A stretch of 64,000 nucleotides of DNA from contig OX620685.1 of the NCBI GenBank assembly GCA_951635545.1, positions 806,001-870,000 on the forward strand, written 5' to 3'. This stretch comes from CAG-873 sp910578365. GTDB taxonomy: Bacteria; Bacteroidota; Bacteroidia; Bacteroidales; Muribaculaceae. Positions 28,533 to 38,035 of the stretch are shown one piece after another (positions within the stretch are counted from its first letter, which is position 1; each line of letters opens with the position of its first letter). The position numbers and the translations under genes are program-made. The notes beneath the pieces were generated by a model. The model did not search any database and had not been told where the DNA came from. It worked only from the letters and a program-made list of their open reading frames with translations.

Positions 28533-29414
28533 ATGCGCTTGCGCATGTCCCGTGACCTGAGTGTCAGCGAGGCATGCGGGTTGCTTGGGGTGACTAAACA
28601 AGCGTGGTATGCCTTTTTCAAAAGGTCGTTCAAGGATGCCATTGACGAAGACCGCATCCTGGAATGCGTTCGCTCGATACGAGAGGATCTTCCGGCACTC
28701 GGAGTCAGAAAGATGAAGGACAGGTTACGTAAGGAGTTCTGTCTCGACATAGGCCGTGACCGCCTGTTCGATATCATGAACAGGCATAATCTTCTGATAC
28801 GTCCCCGAGTCCGCAGGACAAGGACAACCTTCTCCGATCACGGAATGAAGGTCTATCCGGATCTACGGAAAGACTTCGCGCCTGATGACATAAACCAGTT
28901 GTGGGTAAGCGACATAACATATATATGGCTTCCTGATCAGAATACATTTTACTATCTGTTTCTGATTACGGATGCCTATTCGAAGAAAATAGTGGGATGG
29001 GAGATTGCCGATAACATGCGGCATGAGAACGCCATGACGGCATTGAAGATGGCTTTCAGGCAATGCAGGAGAGGTCAGCATCCCATACACCACTCGGACA
29101 AGGGACTTCAGTATTGTGCCAAACCCTACGTGGAAATGCTTCGTAGACGCCACGCCCGAATCAGCATGACGGAAGGGCACGACCCACGTAACAACGGAAT
29201 TGCCGAAAGGGTAAACGGCATACTTAAAGAGGAGTTTCTGAAGCATATGGACGTAAGGAAGGACAACATACGGCAGGTGCTGGAGGATGTAATCAACACT
29301 TACCATACCCGCCGACCGCACCTCAGTCTCGGCATGCTGACTCCCGATGAAGTGCATCGCGGAGCGGTACCCGGACGTAAGCTCTGGAAAAAATATTACC
29401 TGAAATCTGCATGA
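28533..29414 (+). CDS. IS3 OrfB transposase, copy A
   Basis: A 293-residue integrase-core (rve) protein. The DDE residues appear in QLWVSDITYIWLP, HHSDKGLQY and NNGIAERVNGILKEEFL. It starts at an ATG 2 bp after the OrfA stop and is probably made mainly as a -1 frameshift fusion with OrfA. It is identical to the protein of copy B. Confidence 0.92.
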   Translation: MRLRMSRDLSVSEACGLLGVTKQAWYAFFKRSFKDAIDEDRILECVRSIREDLPALGVRKMKDRLRKEFCLDIGRDRLFDIMNRHNLLIRPRVRRTRTTFSDHGMKVYPDLRKDFAPDDINQLWVSDITYIWLPDQNTFYYLFLITDAYSKKIVGWEIADNMRHENAMTALKMAFRQCRRGQHPIHHSDKGLQYCAKPYVEMLRRRHARISMTEGHDPRNNGIAERVNGILKEEFLKHMDVRKDNIRQVLEDVINTYHTRRPHLSLGMLTPDEVHRGAVPGRKLWKKYYLKSA

Positions 29415-29764
29415 GTCAAGATTTTTCAGTACTTTTGCATACCCCAACCGACGGGACTGACGGTGATTGCACTGCAAGTCTCAAAAATCCCCGGGGCATC
29501 GAGCCCCGGAGGATTTTACCCCAACCTCGGGGATCTCAGGCTCATACCTGCATGTCTCCACAGTCTTCGGACTGTTTAACATTCATTCATAATCTCAAAC
29601 CCTCTGACCCGTCAATATTTTTCAGGACGCCACATAGTCCATTACGGGCGATAAAATTTCATAACCATTCAATAAATGTACCGTTTAACTCTGCGATGTT
29701 TAACAAATGAATTAGGTGCTAATTTTCCACATAGTTATTAATCAGCCATTTATGTATAATCAGC

Positions 29765-29785
29765 ATCTCTAAACAAGAGATACTG
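29765..29785. repeat. right 21-bp inverted repeat of putative invertible promoter
   Basis: An exact reverse complement of 27933-27953. Without IS3 the repeats would be separated by 156 bp, giving a 198-bp unit, which is the usual size of Bacteroides invertible promoters. The 130 bp between IS3 and this repeat hold no gene. Confidence 0.75.
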
Positions 29786-29805
29786 GTTATTACAAAACAG
29801 AACAA

Positions 29806-29831
29806 GCCTCAGCTCCGACTGGAACTGAGGC
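29806..29831. terminator. hairpin outside the right repeat
   Basis: GCCTCAG pairs with CTGAGGC around a 12-base loop, followed by a weak T stretch. It may stop transcription leaving the invertible segment to the right. Confidence 0.4.
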
Positions 29832-29902
29832 GTTAATGTATATATGGGCTCAAGCCGAGAACCCGGTGCATGTAATTTTCAGAAAATTGTTAAATTTGTG
29901 TC

Positions 29903-30274
29903 ATGAAAACATCGGAAGCATTCTGGATGTTCTTGCCCCAAGGGCTGGACGAACTGTTTGAGATGGTGCGCTTCGAGCGCACGGAACAGTCTTATGACAT
30001 ATGGCTTGACGAAAAGAAGAAACTATCTGATGACGACTATCGTAATCCGCATATCGTAGCGCGAGGCTATACGGATTACGTTACGATACAGGACTATCCG
30101 ATGCGAGGTCGCCCGGTATTTCTACATATGCGCAAGAATAAGTGGTGGGACAAGCAGACCAACGAAATCTTCAGCTACAACCTCGAGCTTCCCAACGAGG
30201 AAGGGACACGACTCAGCTCCGAGTTTGTGGCTTTTTTAAAAGATGAAGGTGGAGACGACAGCCCTGTCGATTAA
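29903..30274 (+). CDS. ISAon1-type transposase, N-terminal region protein
   Basis: A 123-residue protein of the type encoded before the main transposase in ISAon1-like elements (MKTSEAFWMFLPQGLDELFE, HIVARGYTDYVTIQDYPMRG). It probably supplies the zinc-ribbon or DNA-binding part that single-gene ISL3 transposases have at the N-terminus. It overlaps the next frame by 32 bp, so a frameshift fusion is possible. Confidence 0.75.
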   Translation: MKTSEAFWMFLPQGLDELFEMVRFERTEQSYDIWLDEKKKLSDDDYRNPHIVARGYTDYVTIQDYPMRGRPVFLHMRKNKWWDKQTNEIFSYNLELPNEEGTRLSSEFVAFLKDEGGDDSPVD

Positions 30275-31214
30275 GCATATAGCGCAGATGTACTGCGTCA
30301 ACGGCAAGCATTTTGCGGATTTATATCGCAACAGAATAAGCGGTTACGCCGACTGGTGCGAACAGGAGCTTGGCTGTGGGTTCTATTTCAATGCCGCCAA
30401 TATTGGTCCGTACATGAGCCTTGACGAGACGTGTCTGAGCAACGGCGAGGTATGGACGTTCCTGACCAACAAGGACGGCCACGGAAGCAAGGGAACACTT
30501 GCGGCAGCCATTCCAGGAACAAAGAGTCACGAAATTATATCCATACTCATCGGAGCTATGGGGAAATCAATCAGACGCAGGGTCAAGGAAGTGACCTGCG
30601 ATCTTTCGCCATCAATGATGCTCATCGCCGCAGAAGTGTTCTATAACGCCCATGTTGTCAACGACCGTTTTCATGTCCAACAGGTCTATAATGAGGCCGT
30701 TGACGAAATCCGCATCGACATTCGCCGACAGCTCATCGCAGAGGAAAACAACCGCGACAAGTCCGAACCGCCGGTAACGTACTCCAACGGAGAGACCATG
30801 CGCCAGATACTGGCCCGCAGCAAACGCACTCTGATGATGTCGCAGAACAAATGGACTGACATACAGCGCCATCGTGTCAACATACTGTTCAAATACTATC
30901 CAATATTGAAGGCTGCATACAGCCTTGCGATGGAGCTGCGCAAGATTTTCAACGCTAAAATCTCACCGACAAAAGCCATGGGGCGGATGAACAAGTGGTA
31001 TGAAAAGGTAATGGCTCTTGGTAACAACAACTTCCGCTCGGTAATCAAAACATTCAAGAACCACGCTCCAACTATCCTGAACTACTTCCGTCGTCGTGCG
31101 ACCAATGCCTCAGCCGAGGCTTTCAACTCTAAAGTCAAGATTTTCCGCTCGCAAATGCGCGGCGTCAGAGATCGAGACTTCTTCATCTTCCGCCTGGTCA
31201 AACTGTACGCTTGA
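30243..31214 (+). CDS. ISL3-group (ISAon1-type) transposase
   Basis: A 323-residue DDE transposase (DDE_Tnp_ISL3). Features are NIGPYMSLDETCLSNGEVW with the first Asp, EVTCDLSPSMMLIAAEVF and VVNDRFHVQQ with the second, and ATNASAEAFNSKVKIFRSQM with the Glu. The start overlaps the N-terminal-region gene. It appears complete. Confidence 0.85.
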   Translation: MKVETTALSIKHIAQMYCVNGKHFADLYRNRISGYADWCEQELGCGFYFNAANIGPYMSLDETCLSNGEVWTFLTNKDGHGSKGTLAAAIPGTKSHEIISILIGAMGKSIRRRVKEVTCDLSPSMMLIAAEVFYNAHVVNDRFHVQQVYNEAVDEIRIDIRRQLIAEENNRDKSEPPVTYSNGETMRQILARSKRTLMMSQNKWTDIQRHRVNILFKYYPILKAAYSLAMELRKIFNAKISPTKAMGRMNKWYEKVMALGNNNFRSVIKTFKNHAPTILNYFRRRATNASAEAFNSKVKIFRSQMRGVRDRDFFIFRLVKLYA

Positions 31215-31273
31215 ATATTTAACACTTCGGTTTACTCAATTTAACATATGCACCGGGATTTCGGCTTGGGCCC

Positions 31274-31741
31274 CTTTTACCTTTTTATTGGCATCGAACC
31301 CGTTGCCGCTCTGACGGTTGCCCCACTTGACACTTTGGGCGTCAAGCGCCATGACCGAAGGTGTGGCGGACTGTTTTCGTTTGCGGCGTATCTTGATGAC
31401 GAGTTTTTCTATGCAGTGGCTCAGATAGCCGTCTGTCCTCCATTTGTGGAAGTACCAATAGACCGTCTGCCATTTTGGAAGATCGTGAGGAAGCATGCGC
31501 CACTGGCATCCGCTGACCAAAAGATACAGAACTGCCTCGAATATGGAGCGCAAGGAATATTTGCGGTGTCTGCAATCATTTTCAAAGAATACTTTGTTTA
31601 TATAAGACCATTGACCCTCGGTCAGATGTGTCTGATAGAAGCTGATTTTATGCATATTAATCGATTTTCTTCTACAAACACTCTGATTGAGGGTTTGTTA
31701 TGCCACTTAATGTTTAATTTGGTTTAAATTCAAACACTCTC
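31274..31741 (-). pseudogene. IS5 family transposase, truncated
   Basis: The N-terminal about 125 residues of an IS5/IS427-type transposase (LTEGQWSYINKVFFENDCRH, SGCQWRMLPHDLPKWQTVYW), with its start at 31655. It is cut after FDANKKVKG by the ISAon1-type element. The upstream end GAGAGTGTTTGAATTTAAAC near 31741 looks like its terminal repeat. The catalytic C-terminus is missing. Confidence 0.8.
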
Positions 31742-31904
31742 TTAGACTAGCTAGATATTTTTCAATTGAGTTGTTCAACCAACAGGCTGTTGAATATATT
31801 GATATTGCCGCATTTGCTGATGAATACATGGAGATTGACTGGATTAATTCCTCGTCAGGCATCGTGGCTGTCAATCAGACAACTGGTGAAATTATGGCGC
31901 ATAG
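31742..31904 (+). pseudogene. internal fragment of an unknown gene between two IS ends
   Basis: A 54-codon open stretch without start or stop, reading LFNQQAVEYIDIAAFADEYM and then IVAVNQTTGEIMAHS, bounded by the IS5 remnant and the IS21 end. Composition looks like real protein. It resembles no family I can name and is probably part of the original accessory region. Confidence 0.4.
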
Positions 31905-32016
31905 TGGAAAACCCAGGCTCGGATGACCCCTTAGACCAAGGTTGAATTGACCCCTGAAAATATTTTGAATTGACCCCTGAAAACGTTCTGGCCGACGGGG
32001 TCAATTTTATTTTGTC

Positions 32017-32802
32017 TTATCTGCTTTTTATAGCTTTGAGCTTACGGACGCTTTCGCCGGTAAGCGTGATTCGATGAGCCGTGTGGACAATGCGGTCGAG
32101 TATTGCATCTGCCACTGTGGAGTCACCGATTGCTTCGTACCAGTCCAGTTCGGGGAGCTGTGATGTCACGATGATTGATTTGCGACCATGGCGGTCTTCG
32201 ATGATTTCCGTAAGGTGTGCGCGTTCCTTGGCGTCGAGAGGCACCAGAAAGAGATCGTCGAGGATCAAGAGCTGCGTTTTTTCGAGTTTCTTGAGCTCCG
32301 TTTCGATTGTTCCTTTGTTTTTGGCGATTTTCAGGGTTCCCATCAGTTTGGATGCGTTCGCGTACAGCACGCGCATACCGGCCTTGCATGCCTCGTATCC
32401 CAGTGCTGTTGCCAGATAGCTTTTGCCTGTACCAGAACAGCCTGTGATGAACAGGTTTTCACCTTTACGGATAAAGTCCAGCGATGCGAGACGCTCCATC
32501 TGATTACGATCCAGGCCACGCGGAAGGTTATAGTCAATCTGCGCCACCGACGCGTCGTCGTATCTGAAGTTTGCGTTTTTCACCAGGCGCTCAATATTGC
32601 GTGCGGCCCTGTAGTCCCATTCTCTGGATAGCAGCCAGTTCAGAAAGCTGTCAGGTGTCATTGTCTCGGCGAATGTGGCCTGAAGACTTTCGGAGAACGC
32701 TGCCGACATGCCGTGTAAGCGCATACGGTGCATCAGATCCAGAGAGATGGAGTTGCGGTCTTTCTCCGCTGTTATTGGCGTGGTTTTATTGTTCGTTTCC
32801 AT
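32017..32802 (-). CDS. istB: IS21 helper ATPase IstB
   Basis: A 261-residue AAA+ protein, the transposition helper of IS21. Walker A is TGCSGTGKSYLA and Walker B is LLILDDLFLVPLD; RHGRKSIIVTSQLP is the sensor region. The start overlaps the end of istA by 17 bp. This is the only complete istB in the window; copy B of the element has lost it. Confidence 0.93.
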   Translation of the reverse strand: METNNKTTPITAEKDRNSISLDLMHRMRLHGMSAAFSESLQATFAETMTPDSFLNWLLSREWDYRAARNIERLVKNANFRYDDASVAQIDYNLPRGLDRNQMERLASLDFIRKGENLFITGCSGTGKSYLATALGYEACKAGMRVLYANASKLMGTLKIAKNKGTIETELKKLEKTQLLILDDLFLVPLDAKERAHLTEIIEDRHGRKSIIVTSQLPELDWYEAIGDSTVADAILDRIVHTAHRITLTGESVRKLKAIKSR

Positions 32803-34378
32803 GTTGTTCGTTGTTGTTGGCTGATAGTTTTATGCTTGCGGCAAAATATTCTTTACCGCGTATGTTCCGGTGGGATGGTGTCTGACGGTCATTGCCGTCG
32901 GCATCAGCCCCCGGCAAATAATCCGCATCGGCTCCGGACTCAAGTATGTCCACCATGTCGCTGACACTGTAAAGGCGTGCGTCCATTGCCGCGGCGCATC
33001 CTGACACAAGCCGTTCCTGTCCATACTTTTTCTCAAGTTTCATGATGCCACGGCAGACTCTGAAGGCGAGTTCCGGATAACGCCTGTCCTCGATGACAGC
33101 CCGCAGATAGTGCAATACGATGTTGTCGATCTGTGCCGCACGTGAAAGCAGTTCCGCAATGTCGCTCTCGCAGCTCCCCTTGCGTCCGGGCAGATTGTGT
33201 GACGGTTTCGTTGTATATTCATACGGAGTATCGTTGCGGTGATGCGTCGCCACATGGGTAAAGCCATGAAAGATGTCGATCGTGTCAGTGTCGTAGACCA
33301 GTTCCACACGTTTGCCTACATATTGCACAGGCACACTGTAGTGATGCTTGTGCAGAGTTACGTAGCTGTTACGCTGTACTGTCGCGACAGCCCGCTGTCT
33401 CATCTGATAGCGGTTCGCAGGCAATGGCCGGAGATTGTCCCGCTCCACAGCCTCAAAGAGCTGACGGCGTGATTCCTTTCGACGCGTCAGATTACGCGCG
33501 TTGAACTTCTCCAGAGACCTGAGGATTGCTTCGTTAAGCGCCTCCAGATTATGGAAAATCTGACCTTCAAGGTCTACGTACACGGACCGATACATCAGTT
33601 TTACTGCATTTTCCACCAGGGCCTTGTCCTTTGGATGCCGCACACGGGCAGGCACCACGGCGCAGCCGTAATGCTCGGCAAAGGATTCGAAGTCAGGATT
33701 TATGACCGGCTCGTCGCGGCCACTGCGCGTGACGGCAGATTTCAGGTTGTCAGGCACAATCGCACATGGTGCGCCGCCGTAGAAACGGATGGCGTTTTCG
33801 CAGGCCTTTATCAGATCTTCCTTCTTCTGCGTCCACACTGCCTCGCAATATGTGTAGTGGCTACATGGAAGTATCGCCACAAACACCTCGACCTTTCGTA
33901 TCCCGGCTGTTGCCTCATCGACTATTTCCAATCTGTCTCCGGCAAAATCGATATACATCTGGTCGCCGGCGCGGTGCTCCACATGCCCGATGGCGTTGGT
34001 CTGCAGCATGAACTGCCTGAGTTTCATCCCGAAAGATGCCTTCAGATAGCCATCGGGATGGCCGGTATGATACTCTTCATACAACTTCTTGACCGTCATG
34101 CCCTTTCGAGAAAGTCGCGCCGCATAATCGGGCAACAGGGCTTCAAGCCTGACCTGCCGCTCCGACGGTTTACGTTCCCTCGCCCCGGGTATGGCAAATA
34201 GTTCCTGTAGCCGCGCATCACTCAGCGACGGCAGCTTCTCAGCGGGGATCCCGCTGTCCTGATACATTCTCACATAGCGGCGCACCGTGTTCCGGGATAT
34301 GTCAAAGGCACTACTGATGCCTTTTATGCCCATCCCTGATGCGTGACATAGGAGAATATTTTTTAATTTTGTGTTCAT
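32786..34378 (-). CDS. istA: IS21 transposase IstA, copy A
   Basis: A 530-residue transposase with an N-terminal helix-turn-helix (GISSAFDISRNTVRRYVRMY) and an rve catalytic core: Asp in QMYIDFAGDRLEI, Asp in IVPDNLKSAVTR, Glu in DKALVENAVKLMYR. IS4 copy B inserted exactly at the start codon. Its 5-bp duplication ttcat regenerates the ATG, so the coding frame is intact but the native promoter now lies 1.4 kb away. It differs from copy B at about eight residues. Confidence 0.92.
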   Translation of the reverse strand: MNTKLKNILLCHASGMGIKGISSAFDISRNTVRRYVRMYQDSGIPAEKLPSLSDARLQELFAIPGARERKPSERQVRLEALLPDYAARLSRKGMTVKKLYEEYHTGHPDGYLKASFGMKLRQFMLQTNAIGHVEHRAGDQMYIDFAGDRLEIVDEATAGIRKVEVFVAILPCSHYTYCEAVWTQKKEDLIKACENAIRFYGGAPCAIVPDNLKSAVTRSGRDEPVINPDFESFAEHYGCAVVPARVRHPKDKALVENAVKLMYRSVYVDLEGQIFHNLEALNEAILRSLEKFNARNLTRRKESRRQLFEAVERDNLRPLPANRYQMRQRAVATVQRNSYVTLHKHHYSVPVQYVGKRVELVYDTDTIDIFHGFTHVATHHRNDTPYEYTTKPSHNLPGRKGSCESDIAELLSRAAQIDNIVLHYLRAVIEDRRYPELAFRVCRGIMKLEKKYGQERLVSGCAAAMDARLYSVSDMVDILESGADADYLPGADADGNDRQTPSHRNIRGKEYFAASIKLSANNNEQHGNEQ

Positions 34379-35788
34379 CAATACTTCGGTTATTTTTTGA
34401 GAATTTGTTAACGGCTCCGAGGAGCCAAGTGTTTAATCCGTTAAAAATCTGATGTTTAGCATGAAAATTTAACACTAAAAATTTGGTCAAGTCGTTGATT
34501 TTCAGTAACTTTAAGGTTATTCCACGACACTTAAAGACATGCTGATTTTCGAACTACTTGACCAATATGAGGGCATCTGCCGGAGAGCTTTCTTCGGTTG
34601 CGCTACAAAGTTAAACAAAACTTTCAAAGCAAACATCATCGAGATACTGATTTTAATCATGTGCATACCGCGAAAGATAAACTTTCTTCAACTTGGACGC
34701 TACGGGAGACGTAAGGAACAGCGATACCGCCAGACATTCCGTAAGGATTTCGACTGGCTGTGCTTCAACATGAATCTCGCTGCCGACCGTTTCCAGTATG
34801 GCATGAAACGACTGGCTATCGCCATCGATCCCAGCTATGTCTCCAAAGCGGGCAAAAAGACAGACCATGTCGGTCGGTTCTGGTCTGGATGTGCTTCGGC
34901 TGTGAAGCATGGACTTGAGATACTTGGTATCGCTGTGGTCGATGCAGACATCAAGGACGCGATGATGCTTCGTGCCGTGCAGACTCTTAACGCGACAGAA
35001 CTTAAAGCCAAGGATATGACGTTGAGCCAGTGGTATCTGTCAGTATTGGAGAAGTATCGTACTGATTTATTGAAAATCACTTCATTGCTCGTTGCCGATG
35101 CCGCTTTCTCCGTACTGCCGTTTGTCGAGGGTCTGAAAGAAATCGGCTTCTCACTGATAAGCCGTCTGCGTTCCAATGCCGTGCTGTATTACATTTACGA
35201 AGGCCCGCGAACCGGCAAAAGAGGACGCCCCAAGACCAAGGATGGCAAGATTGACTTCTCCAATCCCGACAAAAGCAGGATGACCCGGCTTGACATCGCG
35301 CCCGAGGAGGGCGAAGCCTTTGAACTTGTGGCATGGTGCAAGTCACTGAAGCAGAAAATACGGCTGGTAATCCATTATCTGCCCGGAGGTGTACACCGAC
35401 TGTATTTCTCAACAGACACCTCTGTCTGTGGCAAAGATGTCTATGACATATACCGGACACGGTTTCAGATCGAGTTCTGTTTCCGTGACGGTCACCAGTT
35501 CACGGGATTGCTCGACTGTCAGGCTCGCAATGAAAAGGCTTTGGATTTTGCCTACAACGCTTCGCTTGCCGCCGTCAACATCACTAAGGTGCTCAGGAAG
35601 CAGACGAAGATGCCCTTTTCTATTGGTCAAATTAAGTCTCTGATGGTCAACGCTCATTTCATAAAAAGATTTTTTGACCTGAGCGGAATTGACCCGAACA
35701 AGACTTTAAATGCTAAACTTGTCAAAGAACTCCTTGGCTTGGCGGTAGATGCCGCTTAGCCTATGAATAATTTTTTAACGAACTATTG
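34379..35788 (+). mobile_element. IS4-like element, copy B (1410 bp)
   Basis: Same length and ends as copy A at 6955. It is flanked by the 5-bp direct repeat ttcat (34374-34378 and 35789-35793). It is inserted in IS21 copy A at the istA start codon. It lies in direct orientation to copy A, 27.4 kb away. Confidence 0.92.
34539..35759 (+). CDS. IS4-like DDE transposase, copy B
   Basis: A 406-residue protein identical to that of copy A at 7115, with the same catalytic-region motifs (AIDPSYVSK, LLVADAAFS, YRTRFQIEFCFRDG). It is intact and transcribed against istA. Confidence 0.88.
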   Translation: MLIFELLDQYEGICRRAFFGCATKLNKTFKANIIEILILIMCIPRKINFLQLGRYGRRKEQRYRQTFRKDFDWLCFNMNLAADRFQYGMKRLAIAIDPSYVSKAGKKTDHVGRFWSGCASAVKHGLEILGIAVVDADIKDAMMLRAVQTLNATELKAKDMTLSQWYLSVLEKYRTDLLKITSLLVADAAFSVLPFVEGLKEIGFSLISRLRSNAVLYYIYEGPRTGKRGRPKTKDGKIDFSNPDKSRMTRLDIAPEEGEAFELVAWCKSLKQKIRLVIHYLPGGVHRLYFSTDTSVCGKDVYDIYRTRFQIEFCFRDGHQFTGLLDCQARNEKALDFAYNASLAAVNITKVLRKQTKMPFSIGQIKSLMVNAHFIKRFFDLSGIDPNKTLNAKLVKELLGLAVDAA

Positions 35789-36033
35789 TTCATGTTTCTT
35801 TGGTTTTATCCCCCGTCGGCCAAAACGGAATTCAAAGATACATATAAAATCCCCTGCTGACATTACGTCGACAGGGGTCATTTTTATTTTGGGCAAAGGG
35901 GTCAGTGATATTTTGGCTTAAGGGGTCAATTCAACCTGGCCTAAGGGGTCATCCGAGCCTGGGTTTTCCAAATATTTGTAAAAACAAATTAAAAATATAG
36001 TGGCAATTCAGAATGGGTAAAAATCGCTTTCAA

Positions 36034-37185
36034 TTATTTGAAAATCTCGTCCACACGATTTACAGCATCATCTTTCTTTTGGTCGATGATTTTTGCGTAG
36101 ATTTGCGTTGTGGCTATATTCTTGTGCCCTAATAGCTTGCTTGTCGTGTAAAGATCGACATCGAGCGTTAGCATAAGGGTGGCAAAGGTATGACGGCTCA
36201 CGTGGAATGTGATTTCTTTCTTCACATTAGCTGCTTTCGCCCAGTTGCCGAGAATAATGCTGACACGGCTTGTCGTAGGTAGACTGAAAACCTTGTCATC
36301 ATCTGAGGCATCGCCACGCTCCGGCAGCCACTTCATAGCCTGTGACGAAAGGGGGAGATAAATCGGTGTGGCAGTTTTCTTCATCACAACTGACACGCGC
36401 CACTGGTCGCCGTCCTTATGGATCTGCCCCCATCGGAGTGCGCGGATGTCGCTTGTACGGAGTCCGCAATAACATGAAAACAGAAATGCCTGTTTGACGG
36501 ACTGACGAGTGGGGCACTCTGTGGCGATCAAGCGTTTCAGCTCGTCAATCTCCAGATAGTCGCGCTGACTCTCGACATGATACACGCGGTCGTTGGAGGA
36601 AAGTTTGTCAAAAGGGTTTTCCTTGATATAATCATGTCGCACAGCCCAGTTGAAAGTTGCGCTCAGAGCAGCGGAATATGACGCTATGCTGTTGGTGTAA
36701 AGCGGTCTTTTCATCCGAGACTTATAGTCATTCCGGAGATAGTTGATAAACTCGATGCAGTAGGTCTTATCAATCTGCTTTAAGGTCACGCCATCCCCAC
36801 GGAACTGCGCCACTGCTTTCCTCAGGCTTGCCAGTCCCGACGGACCCATACTCTTGCCGTTGTCCTTAATCCATTGCTCATACATATTGATAAGGTCAAT
36901 CAGTTTCAACCGTGAGTGAAGCATTGAGTTTGTAACGCCTTTCTCATTGTTGGTTAGCTGTATGATGCGGTCAGCCTTCACCTTGTTGGCAAGTGCGAGA
37001 TTATGCTCGTTCAATACCCGGCTTGCAGGATCAAGTTCAGGCACGATGTAGAGTTTTAGAAACTCGTATGTGCGTTTGCCGTCGCGGTATATATCAAGAT
37101 AGATTGACTTGTTGCCGTTCTTCAATTCCTTGAAGCGGATTCTTACAGGCTCCTTAGCCTTTACTGATTTCTTGGGTCGTGCCAT
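36034..37185 (-). CDS. tyrosine recombinase (conjugative-transposon integrase)
   Basis: A 383-residue integrase. It has an N-terminal Arm-binding domain (VRIRFKELKNGNKSIYLDIY), a SAM-like core-binding domain around residues 110-190, and a catalytic domain with the full set: Arg in CYCGLRTSDIRALRW, the His-x-x-Arg in HVSRHTFATLML, His in LLGHKNIATTQIY and the nucleophile Tyr in QIYAKI. It likely served a Bacteroides mobile element. It follows a second, degenerate integrase by 12 bp, so the two form one transcription unit. Confidence 0.93.
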   Translation of the reverse strand: MARPKKSVKAKEPVRIRFKELKNGNKSIYLDIYRDGKRTYEFLKLYIVPELDPASRVLNEHNLALANKVKADRIIQLTNNEKGVTNSMLHSRLKLIDLINMYEQWIKDNGKSMGPSGLASLRKAVAQFRGDGVTLKQIDKTYCIEFINYLRNDYKSRMKRPLYTNSIASYSAALSATFNWAVRHDYIKENPFDKLSSNDRVYHVESQRDYLEIDELKRLIATECPTRQSVKQAFLFSCYCGLRTSDIRALRWGQIHKDGDQWRVSVVMKKTATPIYLPLSSQAMKWLPERGDASDDDKVFSLPTTSRVSIILGNWAKAANVKKEITFHVSRHTFATLMLTLDVDLYTTSKLLGHKNIATTQIYAKIIDQKKDDAVNRVDEIFK

Positions 37186-38035
37186 AATAAGGGGGATTTA
37201 ATCAAGTTGCAGACATTTCAGTTTTTCATCCATTGATGCAGGTTGGCGGTCAACCATGACGAGATAGGATTTCGCCGTTTTTGACGAAATACCCATAAGG
37301 GAACAGAAGGTGGCAACCTCAGCCCCGGTGGAAAGTATTAGGAACGCGAATGTGTTTCTCGCCAGAGAAAAATTCAAGCGTTTCTCAATCCCAGCTTTCC
37401 TCTGCCATAGTTTCAATATATTGTTTATTTCCGTATCTTTCGGCAATCCTTTGAAAATCAACCCCCGGTGGTTGGTAGTATCAGGTAGCCATCGTAAAGC
37501 ATTAGACGAAAGGGGAATGAATATCTTACGGGAGCTGCACCATACAGATAACTTTCCATCCGGGGAGGTCTTCAGGTCTTTCCATTTCAGATTTACAATG
37601 TCGTATGCGATTAACCCTGTAAAAATGGAGAAAAGATAAGCCTGTTTGACCTGCGGACGCGATATGACAGGACACTGTGTTTCCATCAGCAGTCTGACTT
37701 CCTCGACCGAAAGAAATTGCTTCTGAGGACGCTCACGTGTTATACGGTCATGGATTTTTACGAAAAACAGAGGATTTCGGGAGATATAACCCTTTTCAAC
37801 AGCCATATTCAATGCTCCGCTGAAAAGATAGATATATGACCTTGCAGTTGTCATTTTCAGTTTGCCGTGTACGCTGTGATAGTCATATCGGAGAAAATCA
37901 ACCAAACCATCGCAGTAAGAGACATCTACATCGGACAGCATAACATCCTCGCCACGATATGCTGTCACAGCTCGGGACATTCCCATAATATTGCCTGCGG
38001 TGGATTTATCACCACGACCCAGTATAAAGGTATGA

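Larger units (their letters stand above)
27980..29634 (+). mobile_element. IS3 family element, copy A (1655 bp)
   Basis: Limits come from comparison with the inverted copy at 60359-62013. The ends are TGTctaGTCCgGAAAA and, inverted, TGTggcGTCCtGAAAA. Flanking bases are aat and tag, so no target duplication is seen, unlike copy B. This suggests later rearrangement at one end. It lies inside the putative invertible promoter segment. Confidence 0.9.
29846..31273 (+). mobile_element. ISAon1-type (ISL3 group) element
   Basis: Terminal inverted repeats of about 26 bp with three mismatches: GGGCTCAAGCCGAGAACCCG at the left and GGGCCCAAGCCGAAATCCCG read inward from the right. Two overlapping reading frames lie inside. 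No target duplication is seen. The right end cuts an IS5-family transposase. Confidence 0.75.
31905..35970 (-). mobile_element. IS21 family element, copy A, split by IS4
   Basis: The ends TGGAAAACCCAGGCTCGGAT (31905) and its inverse (35970) bound an element of about 2.65 kb once the 1410-bp IS4 insert and its 5-bp duplication are removed. Near both ends the motif TGACCCCTTA is repeated several times, as in IS21 multiple terminal repeats. The outer flanks do not match, so the original target duplication is lost. Confidence 0.88.

Noticed and set aside
29411..29710. Plus-strand frame after IS3 OrfB
   Set aside because: It covers the IS3 3' non-coding end and reads out into the flank; no protein features.
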